DNA from: an uncultured Bacteroidales bacterium
Lineage (GTDB): Bacteria > Bacteroidota > Bacteroidia > Bacteroidales > Paludibacteraceae
DNA length: 6,901 bases
Direction of reading: 5' to 3'
NCBI GenBank assembly: GCA_946615455.1
Contig: CAMOHN010000053.1
Span: 1-6,901 of the forward strand
The notes under the pieces were generated by a model. That model saw nothing but the letters and a program-made list of their open reading frames with translations, had not been told where the DNA came from and did no database searches. The stretch's first letter is position 1. Each line of letters opens with the position of its first letter. This document shows positions 1-6,829 of the stretch, piece after piece. Position numbers and translations under genes: made by a program.

Positions 1-324
1 CGCCAAGTCGATCTGGGCGAGAAGATTGAGCGGTATATCGTTGATATCGTGTTTGCCACTCGTGAGCCCGCCAAATATGCTCTTGGCAACCTCACGCCTA
101 TGATTGCCTTTGGCGGCAGTCCTCGTGCGAGCATCAACTTGGCTTTAGCTGCCCGTGCCTACGCCTTTATACACCGTCGCGGCTATGTCATTCCCGAGGA
201 TGTTCGTGCCGTGTGCTATGATGTGCTTCGTCACCGCATCGGTCTGACCTATGAGGCGGAGGCCAACAACATGACCACCGAGAACATCATCACCGAGATA
301 CTGAATGCCGTTCAAGTCCCCTGA
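1..324 (+). CDS. moxR: MoxR-family AAA+ ATPase, C-terminal part (5' end outside window)
   Basis: Reading frame 1 is open from the first base to a TGA at 322-324 and gives the last 107 residues of a protein cut by the window edge. It holds the C-terminal lid region of a MoxR-type AAA+ ATPase. The sensor-2 motif GGSPRAS followed by a helix (INLALAARAYAF) is visible, then RRGYVIPEDVRAVCYDVLRHRI, typical of the MoxR lid. The Walker A and B motifs lie upstream and cannot be checked. MoxR ATPases are thought to act as chaperones for vWA-domain proteins, and three of those follow here (DUF58 protein, BatA, BatB). The stop is doubled in frame (TGATGA, 322-327). An internal GTG at 49 is not a plausible start because the frame continues upstream with family-like sequence. 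The family call is firm from the sensor-2 motif and context. Confidence 0.93.
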   Translation, partial: RQVDLGEKIERYIVDIVFATREPAKYALGNLTPMIAFGGSPRASINLALAARAYAFIHRRGYVIPEDVRAVCYDVLRHRIGLTYEAEANNMTTENIITEILNAVQVP

Positions 325-390
325 TGAGTTAAGAGTTGAAAGTTGAGAGTTGATAGAAGTTCTTAAGTTTAAAGTTTAGAGGTATTGGCT
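325..390. repeat. Spacer with a 7-bp periodic AGTT repeat
   Basis: This 66-bp gap between moxR and the DUF58 gene is AT-rich and repetitive, unlike the flanking genes. AGTT starts at 327, 334, 341 and 348, an exact 7-bp period (AGTTAAG, AGTTGAA, AGTTGAG, AGTTGAT). It recurs at 358, 366 and 373 with looser spacing. The repeats create stop codons in all three forward frames. No convincing Bacteroidetes -7 element (TAnnTTTG) or hairpin terminator was seen. Whether it is a mere degenerate repeat or has a role is unknown. Confidence 0.75.
378..382 (+). promoter_or_regulatory. Possible ribosome binding site of the DUF58 gene
   Basis: AGAGG at 378-382 sits 8 bases before the ATG at 391. It favours that ATG over the TTG at 385, which would add only two residues and leave just two bases after the AGAGG. 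Shine-Dalgarno use is generally weak in Bacteroidetes, so this is modest support. Confidence 0.45.
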
Positions 391-1290
391 ATGACTTCCG
401 ATGATTTATTACAGAAAGTCAGGAAAATAGAGATTAAAACACGTTCTCTGAGCCGCAACATTTTTGCGGGCGAATACCACAGCCAGTTCAAGGGTCGCGG
501 TATGGCGTTTGCCGAGGTGCGTGAGTACCAGCCCGGTGACGATGTGCGCACCATTGACTGGAACGTGACCGCCCGTCTGAACCGCCCGTTCATCAAAGTC
601 TTTGAGGAGGAGCGTGAGCTGACGGTGATGCTGCTGGTGGATGTGAGCGGCAGCCGCGACTTTGGTACACTGGGTCAGTTCAAGCGCGACACGATGGCGG
701 AAGTGGCAGCCACACTGGCTTTTTCGACCATTGAGAACAACGACAAAGTGGGGGTCATCTTTTTCTCGGACAAGATAGAGAAATACATTCCGCCTAAGAA
801 GGGAAAGACGCATGTGCTGCACATCATTCGTGAGCTCATCGGCTTTGAACCTCAGTCGCACGGCACGGACATAGCCGGTGCGTTGGAGTATTTTGCCAAT
901 GCCCAGAAGCGCCGTTGCACTGCATTCTTAATCAGCGATATGCTGCTGACCGGCAAGGTTGACACTATTGAACAGCCACTCATGATTGCCTCAAACCGGC
1001 ACGACATGAACATCATCGAAGTCTATGACCGCTATGACCTTGAGTTGCCCGACATGGGGCTAATCAAGTTGCATGATGCCGAAACGGGTGCAGACCTGTG
1101 GACAGACACCTCGGTCAGCCGTGTTCGCGAAGCCTACAACCGTAACCGCCGTCAATTGCAGGAATCTCTATCAGCCTTATGGCTCAAGACGGGGGTCAGT
1201 GCCACAGCCGTTCGCACCGACGAAGACTATGTGCAGGCACTGATGAAACTCTTTAAGGACAAGCGCAACACCATGCGCCGACCGGCATAA
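391..1290 (+). CDS. DUF58 family protein with von Willebrand factor A fold
   Basis: A 299-residue soluble protein with no signal peptide or membrane helix, so probably cytosolic. The DUF58 hallmark lies at about residues 35-74: GRGMAFAEVREYQPGDDVR, then TIDWNVTARLNRPFIKVFEEE. A vWA-like domain follows. Its metal-site (MIDAS) residues look intact: DVSGS at D84, S86 and S88, a Thr at T159 (HGTD), and D183 (ISDM). DUF58 proteins commonly follow a moxR gene and are presumed partners of that ATPase; the exact function is not established. The ATG at 391 is chosen over an in-frame TTG two codons upstream because of the better-placed AGAGG. The gene lies 66 bp after moxR and ends 18 bp before the next gene, in the same frame as it. 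The family call is strong, the role inferred. Confidence 0.95.
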   Translation: MTSDDLLQKVRKIEIKTRSLSRNIFAGEYHSQFKGRGMAFAEVREYQPGDDVRTIDWNVTARLNRPFIKVFEEERELTVMLLVDVSGSRDFGTLGQFKRDTMAEVAATLAFSTIENNDKVGVIFFSDKIEKYIPPKKGKTHVLHIIRELIGFEPQSHGTDIAGALEYFANAQKRRCTAFLISDMLLTGKVDTIEQPLMIASNRHDMNIIEVYDRYDLELPDMGLIKLHDAETGADLWTDTSVSRVREAYNRNRRQLQESLSALWLKTGVSATAVRTDEDYVQALMKLFKDKRNTMRRPA

Positions 1291-1308
1291 AGCAAAAAAC
1301 AAATTGTT

Positions 1309-2214
1309 ATGTTACACCTACTCCTTTCTATATTGGTCAGTGCCGCCATTGACTCGACCACGCTCAAACTGGGCGACCAGACCGCCATGCACCTTGAGGC
1401 GACCATGGCGATTGATGATCGGGTCACGATGCCGGTCTATGGTGAGTATCTCATTCCCGGCATTGAGATAGTGAGCCGTAGCGGCGTGGACTCGACCACC
1501 CTACCCGATGGTCGTCTGCGTCTGAGACAGGATCTTGTGCTGACCTCGTTTGAAGACTCGCTTTTTTCGATAGCCCCCATTGCATTTGTAGCGGGCAACG
1601 ACACCCTATACAGCGATCCGTTGATGCTCAATGTGGTGCAGCCCTTTGTGTTGGACACCACCTATGCCATCACCGACATCAAGCCCATTGAGAAAGCCCC
1701 AGTGTGGTTATGGGGGATACTCAGATGGGTTGTATTGGCATTGTTTTTGTGTGCATTAGGTGGTTTGGTATGGTATATTGTGCGCCGCTTGAACGACCAC
1801 AAGTCACTACAAACATTCTTTGTTCCCAAAGTGCCCGAGCGCCCTGCCGAAGAGGTGGCTTTGGAGAAGCTGGACAACATCCGCTCGGAGAAAATATGGC
1901 AATCCGGTCGTGAGAAGGACTATCACACCCAACTGACCGATGTTGTGCGTGAGTATATAGCCCGCCGCTTTGGTGTACAGTCGGTTGAGCAGACTTCGGA
2001 CGAGACGTTACGTGCTATTAAGCCGTTGCTGAACGACCGGCGTGAACTCTACCAAGGTCTGAACGACATGCTCCGTCTTGCCGACTTGGTCAAGTTTGCC
2101 AAGTGGAAAGCCACTCCCGATGAGAACGAAAAGAGCCTGCAGACCGCCTATCGGTTTGTACAGGACACCACGCCCGTCAATCAACCCGCTGAAAAAGAGG
2201 AGGAAGCAGTATGA
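1309..2214 (+). CDS. BatD-like small membrane protein of the Bat operon
   Basis: A 301-residue protein with the topology of a reduced BatD. There is a short hydrophobic N-terminus (residues 2-13, LHLLLSILVSAA), probably a signal peptide. Then comes a beta-rich exported part of about 115 residues, one membrane helix at about 133-158, and a charged helical cytosolic domain at about 180-287. The cytosolic domain resembles the BatD C-terminus: a KDY...Y segment, then an Arg and hydrophobic positions, then a late ADLVKFAKW motif that parallels AEQARYAP in BatD. Bat operons in Bacteroidetes usually carry a gene like this between the DUF58 gene and batA, often annotated as hypothetical. Its start is the first ATG after the stop at 1288-1290 in the same frame; the leader is A-rich with no clear Shine-Dalgarno. 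Its stop overlaps the batA start by four bases. No enzymatic motif is seen; a role in assembling the Bat complex is inferred. Confidence 0.8.
   Translation: MLHLLLSILVSAAIDSTTLKLGDQTAMHLEATMAIDDRVTMPVYGEYLIPGIEIVSRSGVDSTTLPDGRLRLRQDLVLTSFEDSLFSIAPIAFVAGNDTLYSDPLMLNVVQPFVLDTTYAITDIKPIEKAPVWLWGILRWVVLALFLCALGGLVWYIVRRLNDHKSLQTFFVPKVPERPAEEVALEKLDNIRSEKIWQSGREKDYHTQLTDVVREYIARRFGVQSVEQTSDETLRAIKPLLNDRRELYQGLNDMLRLADLVKFAKWKATPDENEKSLQTAYRFVQDTTPVNQPAEKEEEAV
2196..2206 (+). promoter_or_regulatory. Strong Shine-Dalgarno sequence before batA
   Basis: The purine run AGAGGAGGAAG, with GGAGG at 2199-2203, ends inside the last codons of the upstream gene, 7 bases from the batA ATG (measured from GGAGG). 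It also encodes the acidic tail EKEEE. It is the best Shine-Dalgarno match of the window and fixes the start in an ATGA overlap, suggesting coupled translation. Confidence 0.6.
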
Positions 2215-3197
2215 TTTTCCATTCACCTGCCTATTTATTTTTACTGTTGCTGTTGTTGCCTGTGGTGGGATGGTATCTCTATCGTCTTCGCAACGCCCAA
2301 GCCACGCTGCAATTGAGTGACACCCGTGTGCTGGCTCGTCAAGACAAGTCGCTGCGTGTGTGGCTCATTCATGTGCCTTTCGTGTTGCGTGTGGCATGCA
2401 TAACCCTGCTCAGCATTGCCCTTGCGCGTCCGCAACTGAGCAACCGTTGGCAGTCGGAATCCACCGAAGGCATTGACATCATGATGGCATTAGACATATC
2501 GGGCACCATGATGGCAGAAGACCTGAAACCCAATCGTTTGGAAGCCGCCAAGGCCGTGGCAAGCGAGTTTGTCAATGCCCGTGTGAACGACAACATCGGT
2601 TTGGTAGTGTTTGCAGGCGAGAGTTTTACTCAGTGCCCGCTGACTACAGACCATGCTGTACTTATCAATCTGTTTCAATCGGTCAAGTTCGGCATGATTG
2701 AAGACGGCACCGCCATAGGTTTGGGACTCGCCAATTGCGTGAACCGCATGAAAGATTCGCCCACCAAGTCCAAGGTCATCATCTTGCTTACGGACGGCAG
2801 CAACAACCGTGGCGAGATAGACCCGCAGACGGCCGCCCAGATTGCCCGTACCTACGGCATCCGCGTCTATGCTGTGGGTGTAGGTTCGCACGGACAAGCA
2901 CGCGTACCGGTGCAAACGCCCTATGGTACACAATACATGATGATGGACAGCGAGTTTGACGAAGCCACCCTTCGCCAGATTGCTGCCACCACCGGCGGCG
3001 AATACTTCCGCGCAACGGACAACCAAAGCCTCAAACGCATCTACGAGCAGATCGACCAACTGGAAAAGACCAAGATCCGTGTGCGCGAATATGCCAAGCG
3101 TTCGGAGCACTTCATGCCGTTCCTCATAGCCGCTTTGCTTTGCCTTTTGCTGGATATGCTGCTGCGTCACTTTGTTTTACGAACCATTACGGAATAG
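2211..3197 (+). CDS. batA: BatA, membrane-anchored vWA protein
   Basis: A 328-residue inner-membrane protein with the usual BatA plan. Two N-terminal membrane helices (about 6-24 and 52-72) end in ALARPQ, followed by a vWA domain (about 86-285) and a C-terminal membrane helix (about 301-320). The MIDAS residues are D95 and S97 of DISGT, T167 (DGTAIG) and D195 (LTDGSNN). The last position of DxSxS is Thr (T99) rather than Ser, a conservative change. GLVVFAGESFTQCPLT and TTGGEYFRATDNQSLKRIYEQID are typical of the family. BatA is thought to work with BatB and a MoxR ATPase at the cell envelope, and the operon was tied to aerotolerance in Bacteroides fragilis. The ATG overlaps the previous stop (ATGA) and has a strong GGAGG. 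batB begins 6 bp later. BatA rather than BatB is chosen by order and by the tail after the vWA domain. Confidence 0.95.
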   Translation: MIFHSPAYLFLLLLLLPVVGWYLYRLRNAQATLQLSDTRVLARQDKSLRVWLIHVPFVLRVACITLLSIALARPQLSNRWQSESTEGIDIMMALDISGTMMAEDLKPNRLEAAKAVASEFVNARVNDNIGLVVFAGESFTQCPLTTDHAVLINLFQSVKFGMIEDGTAIGLGLANCVNRMKDSPTKSKVIILLTDGSNNRGEIDPQTAAQIARTYGIRVYAVGVGSHGQARVPVQTPYGTQYMMMDSEFDEATLRQIAATTGGEYFRATDNQSLKRIYEQIDQLEKTKIRVREYAKRSEHFMPFLIAALLCLLLDMLLRHFVLRTITE

Positions 3198-3203
3198 GAT
3201 ATT

Positions 3204-4238
3204 ATGTTTCGATTTGCAAATATAGAAATGTTGTGGCTGCTGCTGCTCATTCCCGTTTTGTCGGCAGCCTATGCTTTGGGGACAAGGCGCAACCGCCAGC
3301 GTCTGCAAGCCTTGGGCGATGCGTCGTTAACGGCACGCCTGATGCCCGACGCATCGCACACCCGCCCCGTGTGGAAATTTGTGATTCTGATGGGAGCATT
3401 GTGTTTCCTGATCATGGCTGCTGCCCGTCCGCAAGCGGGTCAAAGCACCGAAACCGTCAAACGTGAAGGTATTGAGGTGATGATAGCACTGGACATCAGT
3501 AACTCTATGCTGGCCGAAGATGTGGCTCCCAACCGTTTAGACCGCTCCAAGCAGTTGCTCAGCCGTCTGATTGACAAGATGACGGACGACAAGGTGGGGT
3601 TGGTAGTCTTTGCCGGCGAGGCATATACCCAGCTACCCATCACCTGTGACTATGTGAGTGCCAAGATGTTCCTTGGCAACATCACGCCCGACCTTATCCC
3701 GACCCAAGGCACAGCCATTGGAGCAGCCATCCGCACCGCCGTGCGCAGTTTCGGCAGCGAACAGAGCGAAGCCGGACGCGCCATCATCCTCATCACCGAT
3801 GCCGAGAACCATGAGGACGATGCTCAAGCCGCTGCCCGCGAAGCCGCCGAGAAAGGCATACGGGTGTTCGTCATCGGCGTGGGTAAACCCGACGGAGCCC
3901 CCATTCCCATACCGGGCACAGGAACATTCCGCAAAGACCGGCAGGGACAAGTAGTGGTGTCACGGCTGAACGAACAGATTGCCAACGAGGTGGCAAAAGC
4001 CGGCAACGGCATCTATGTGCGCTGCGACAACACCAACACAGCCCTACGCACCTTGGACAAAGAGTTGAGCAACATCGCCACTGCTGAACTCGAGACTCAA
4101 CGCTATACTGACTATCAGGAACAATATCAATCGTTTGTGCTGGCAGCCTTATTGCTGTTGCTCATTGATTTCTTCCTCATGAGCCGCAAGAACCGCACCT
4201 TGAACAAGTTGGACATCTTTAACGAACGACAATCATGA
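3204..4238 (+). CDS. batB: BatB, membrane-anchored vWA protein
   Basis: A 344-residue paralogue of BatA with the same layout: membrane helices at about 8-26 and 57-74, a vWA domain at about 88-290, and a C-terminal helix at about 308-326. The MIDAS motif is canonical: DISNS with D97, S99 and S101, then T170 (QGTAIG) and D199 (ITDAEN). The segment GKPDGAPIPIPGTG then FRKDRQGQVVVSRLNE, around residues 227-256, is characteristic of BatB. It matches BatA closely around LVVFAGE and AEDxxPNRL, so the two probably arose by duplication and may pair in the membrane. The start follows batA by 6 bp, with AGGA at 3196-3199 as a possible ribosome binding site. The stop overlaps the batC start by four bases. 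The family assignment is firm; the partnership with BatA is inferred from homology and adjacency. Confidence 0.95.
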   Translation: MFRFANIEMLWLLLLIPVLSAAYALGTRRNRQRLQALGDASLTARLMPDASHTRPVWKFVILMGALCFLIMAAARPQAGQSTETVKREGIEVMIALDISNSMLAEDVAPNRLDRSKQLLSRLIDKMTDDKVGLVVFAGEAYTQLPITCDYVSAKMFLGNITPDLIPTQGTAIGAAIRTAVRSFGSEQSEAGRAIILITDAENHEDDAQAAAREAAEKGIRVFVIGVGKPDGAPIPIPGTGTFRKDRQGQVVVSRLNEQIANEVAKAGNGIYVRCDNTNTALRTLDKELSNIATAELETQRYTDYQEQYQSFVLAALLLLLIDFFLMSRKNRTLNKLDIFNERQS

Positions 4239-4951
4239 AAACCCTATACCGAGCCATTGGCCTTTTACTGACCCTCATTCCGATGCTGCTTTACGGACAG
4301 AAAGAGGCATCCAACATCAAGCACGGCAACCGCCAATACGACAAGGAGCAATATCAAGAGGCGGAGGTGGACTACCGCCGAGCCTTGGAAAAGGACAACA
4401 ATTCCTATGAGGCACATTACAACCTTGGCAATGCCCTATTCCGCCAAGAGAAGTACGCCGAAGCCGCCGAGCAATACCAGTTGGCAGCCACCTTGAGCAA
4501 CAAGAACAAAGAAAAAGGAAACGAACGCCTTGCCCGCTCGATGCACAATTTGGGCAATGCCCTGTTCGGTCAGCAACAGTTTGACAAAGCCATCGAGGCT
4601 TACAAGCAGTCGCTGCGTCTCAATCCGACGGATGATGAGACACGCTATAATCTGGTAAAAGCCATGCAAATGCTTGAACAACAACAGCAGCAACAAAATC
4701 AGCAACAGCAACAAGAACAACAGCAACAACAGGAGCAACAGCAAAACCAACAACAAGAGCAAGAGCAACAACAGGCAGAGGAGCAGCAAGCCGAAGAACA
4801 ACAGACTGAACCTGCCGAGCCACAAGACCAAATGGATAAAGAGACCGCCGAGCAAATCCTGCAAGCCCTTGAACAGGACGAGCAAGCCACCCAAGAGAAA
4901 GTGCAGCAACAAAAAGGCGGCCGCAAAAAACGCGTTGAAAAAGACTGGTAA
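4235..4951 (+). CDS. batC: BatC, TPR protein with glutamine-rich tail
   Basis: A 238-residue exported protein. Residues 1-21 are a signal peptide (MKTLYRAIGLLLTLIPMLLYG), probably cut near YGQ. About three TPR units follow: roughly 24-57, 58-91 (AHYNLGNALFRQEKYAEAAEQY) and 101-134 (SMHNLGNALFGQQQFDKAIEAY, then LRLNP). Residues 149-190 are a low-complexity tract with 30 Gln of 42, mixed with Glu, Asn and Ala. An acidic helix (about 200-220) and a basic tail, GGRKKRVEKDW, finish the protein. TPRs bind peptides or proteins, so BatC is likely a scaffold in the envelope Bat complex, acting in the periplasm if the leader works as predicted. The ATG overlaps the batB stop (ATGA) and batD follows after 12 bp. 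The order between batB and batD and the TPR content identify it. Confidence 0.92.
   Translation: MKTLYRAIGLLLTLIPMLLYGQKEASNIKHGNRQYDKEQYQEAEVDYRRALEKDNNSYEAHYNLGNALFRQEKYAEAAEQYQLAATLSNKNKEKGNERLARSMHNLGNALFGQQQFDKAIEAYKQSLRLNPTDDETRYNLVKAMQMLEQQQQQQNQQQQQEQQQQQEQQQNQQQEQEQQQAEEQQAEEQQTEPAEPQDQMDKETAEQILQALEQDEQATQEKVQQQKGGRKKRVEKDW
4679..4804 (+). repeat. CAA/CAG-rich tract coding for the BatC glutamine run
   Basis: Codons 149-190 of batC are mostly CAA and CAG in irregular mixture, interrupted by GAA/GAG, AAT/AAC and GCA/GCC. The longest pure Gln run is six codons. The mixture of synonymous codons breaks up any perfect triplet repeat, which should lower slippage. Length variation between strains would be a reasonable expectation but cannot be seen here. 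Confidence 0.9.
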
Positions 4952-4963
4952 TCCCATTGTGTT

Positions 4964-6829
4964 ATGAAGAAATACTTATTCGCCCTACTGACCCTCCTTC
5001 TGCCATTGAGTGCTATGGCAGAAGAGGTTGTTTTTCGTGCCGAAGCGCCACAGCAAGTCATCGTAGGCAAGCCTTTCAGTTTGCGCTATACGGTGAACAA
5101 GCGTGCCCGCGACCTGCAGGCACCCGATTTTGCCGGATTTGACTTTATTGCCGGTCCCTACACCTCGCAGTCGTCGTCCACCTCGTTTGTCAACGGCAAG
5201 CGCACATCATCGTTCACGCTAACCTATACCTATACGCTGATGGGTATAGAGCCGGGCACTTATTCGCTGCAACCTGCCACCATCCGTGTGGACGGCGACG
5301 AATATACGTCCAACGGCGTGCGTATCGAGGTATTGCCTGCCGACCAACCGACTGCCAACGGCAACTCCAACAACCCCCGCGGCAACTCGTCGAGCCAAAG
5401 TAACAACGGGCTGAACAACCAAAACACCGAGCAAGGCTCAACACAGACGACAGGAGAGAACATCTTCATTCGCACCATTGTGAGCAAGACCCGAGTCAAA
5501 GAACAAGAGGCACTATTGCTGAGTTACAAGCTCTATTTTGCTGGTGTGGACGTGGCTCAACTGACCAACAACACCCGCTTGCCCGAGTTCAAGGGTTTTC
5601 TCAAGCAAGAGCCCGAGCAAGGTGAGATTCAAACCGAGTTGGAGCACTACAATGGGCGTAACTACCAAACTGCCGTGCTCTATCGTACCCTACTCTTTCC
5701 GCAGCATAGCGGTGACATAACCATTGACCCTGCCTCGTTCGAAGCTGTGTTGCGCGTTCAAGTGCGTCAACAGGTACGATCCATCTTCGACGATTTCTTT
5801 GGCTCATATACCAATGTGACCCGCACACTGACCGCTCCGGGTGTGACTATTCATGTGGATGCCTTGCCTACAGGCAAACCAGCTGTTTTCTCAGGCGGCG
5901 TGGGACAATTCCAACTGACAGGAGATATATCGTCACAAGAATTGCAAACCAACGAGGCAGTGACCATCCGCCTTACCTTGCGCGGTTCGGGCAATATGAA
6001 ACTGGTTAAGACGCCCGCTGTGGACTGGCCGGAGGGCTTTGAAGCCTACGACCCGAAGGTGACCAACAAACTCAAAACCACCGACCGTGGTGTGAGCGGC
6101 ACACGCGAGATTGAGTATCTTGCCATTCCCCGTGCAGCCGGACAATACACCATCCCACCCGTCACTTTCTCCTACTATGACACAGCCGAAGAGCAATACA
6201 AGACCCTGACCGTTGGAGGCTGGACGCTGAACATAGCCCGCGGAGAACAAGACGAACAGTCCGGCACCGTAGTGCAGCACTATACAGCCAAAGAGGACAT
6301 ACGCCAACTGGGTACCGACATACGATATATTCAAACCGGTTCTTTGGGTGCACCCAAAGAGCAACCGATGAGTATTCGGTTCGGGTCGGTTGAGCACTGG
6401 TTGTGCTATCTGCTTCCGTTGCTGTTGGCACTGGTGCTGTTTATCGTGTTCCGCAAACGCATTCGCGAGAACGCAGACCGTGTCCGTATGCGTTATAAAC
6501 ACGCCAACAAAGTGGCGCAGAAACGCCTACGCGAAGCTAAACAAGCTATGGACACCAACAACCGACAAGCCTTCTACGAAGCCATTGAGCGCGCTGCATG
6601 GACTTACTTGAGCGACCGACTGAACATACCTACAGCCGACCTCAATAAAGAGAACATCGCTTCTATCTTGCGCGACAAGCAAGTCGGCGAGGACTTGATT
6701 GGCGAAGTTAGAGCCGTTCTGTCAGTGGCAGAGCAAGCACGCTATGCTCCCGCAGCCGAAGGGGCAATGGAACAACTCTACGAACGAACAGCCGCACTAA
6801 TCAACAACTTAGAGAACCAAACACTATGA
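4964..6829 (+). CDS. batD: BatD, large exported membrane-anchored protein
   Basis: A 621-residue protein of the BatD (oxygen tolerance) family, of normal length. Residues 1-19 are a signal peptide ending in AMA. Beta-rich exported domains cover about 20-127 and 166-425, separated by an Asn/Ser/Gln-rich linker (about 129-165). A membrane helix at about 477-497 (EHW, then LCYLLPLLLALVLFIVF) is followed by a basic, helical cytosolic domain (about 498-621). Family-typical stretches include FDDFFGSYTNVTRTLTAPGV around 275-294 and LTLRGSGNMKLVKTPAVDWP around 337-356. Most of the protein therefore lies outside the inner membrane, where it may support the BatA/BatB and BatC assembly. No catalytic motif is seen. 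The ATG at 4964 follows batC by 12 bp with only a weak leader. The stop overlaps the next start by four bases. The C-terminal domain resembles that of the small BatD-like protein upstream. Confidence 0.95.
   Translation: MKKYLFALLTLLLPLSAMAEEVVFRAEAPQQVIVGKPFSLRYTVNKRARDLQAPDFAGFDFIAGPYTSQSSSTSFVNGKRTSSFTLTYTYTLMGIEPGTYSLQPATIRVDGDEYTSNGVRIEVLPADQPTANGNSNNPRGNSSSQSNNGLNNQNTEQGSTQTTGENIFIRTIVSKTRVKEQEALLLSYKLYFAGVDVAQLTNNTRLPEFKGFLKQEPEQGEIQTELEHYNGRNYQTAVLYRTLLFPQHSGDITIDPASFEAVLRVQVRQQVRSIFDDFFGSYTNVTRTLTAPGVTIHVDALPTGKPAVFSGGVGQFQLTGDISSQELQTNEAVTIRLTLRGSGNMKLVKTPAVDWPEGFEAYDPKVTNKLKTTDRGVSGTREIEYLAIPRAAGQYTIPPVTFSYYDTAEEQYKTLTVGGWTLNIARGEQDEQSGTVVQHYTAKEDIRQLGTDIRYIQTGSLGAPKEQPMSIRFGSVEHWLCYLLPLLLALVLFIVFRKRIRENADRVRMRYKHANKVAQKRLREAKQAMDTNNRQAFYEAIERAAWTYLSDRLNIPTADLNKENIASILRDKQVGEDLIGEVRAVLSVAEQARYAPAAEGAMEQLYERTAALINNLENQTL

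Noticed and set aside
385..390. TTG at 385 as the start of the DUF58 protein
   Set aside because: It adds only two residues, and the ATG at 391 is better placed behind AGAGG.
325..390. Promoter for the DUF58 gene in the spacer
   Set aside because: No TAnnTTTG -7 element with a spaced TTTG could be found, so an internal promoter is not supported by sequence alone.
1351..1499. Eleven-base direct repeat GACTCGACCAC at 1351-1361 and 1489-1499
   Set aside because: Both copies encode DST-T in the exported part of the BatD-like protein; with only two copies it may be chance or a minor protein motif.
2490..3170. Antisense open frame of 226 codons opposite batA
   Set aside because: It lies wholly within the strongly supported batA, has no recognisable domain, and is a codon-bias shadow.
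3140..3466. Forward 108-codon frame across the batA/batB junction
   Set aside because: It overlaps both well-supported genes out of frame and has no family features.
4436..4957. Antisense open frame of 173 codons, rich in Leu
   Set aside because: It is the reverse complement of the batC Gln codons (CAA/CAG read as TTG/CTG) and does not look like a real protein.
5864..5877. Perfect inverted repeat TTGCCT-AC-AGGCAA
   Set aside because: It lies inside batD coding sequence, has a two-base loop and no following T run, so it is not a terminator; an operator in this place is unlikely.
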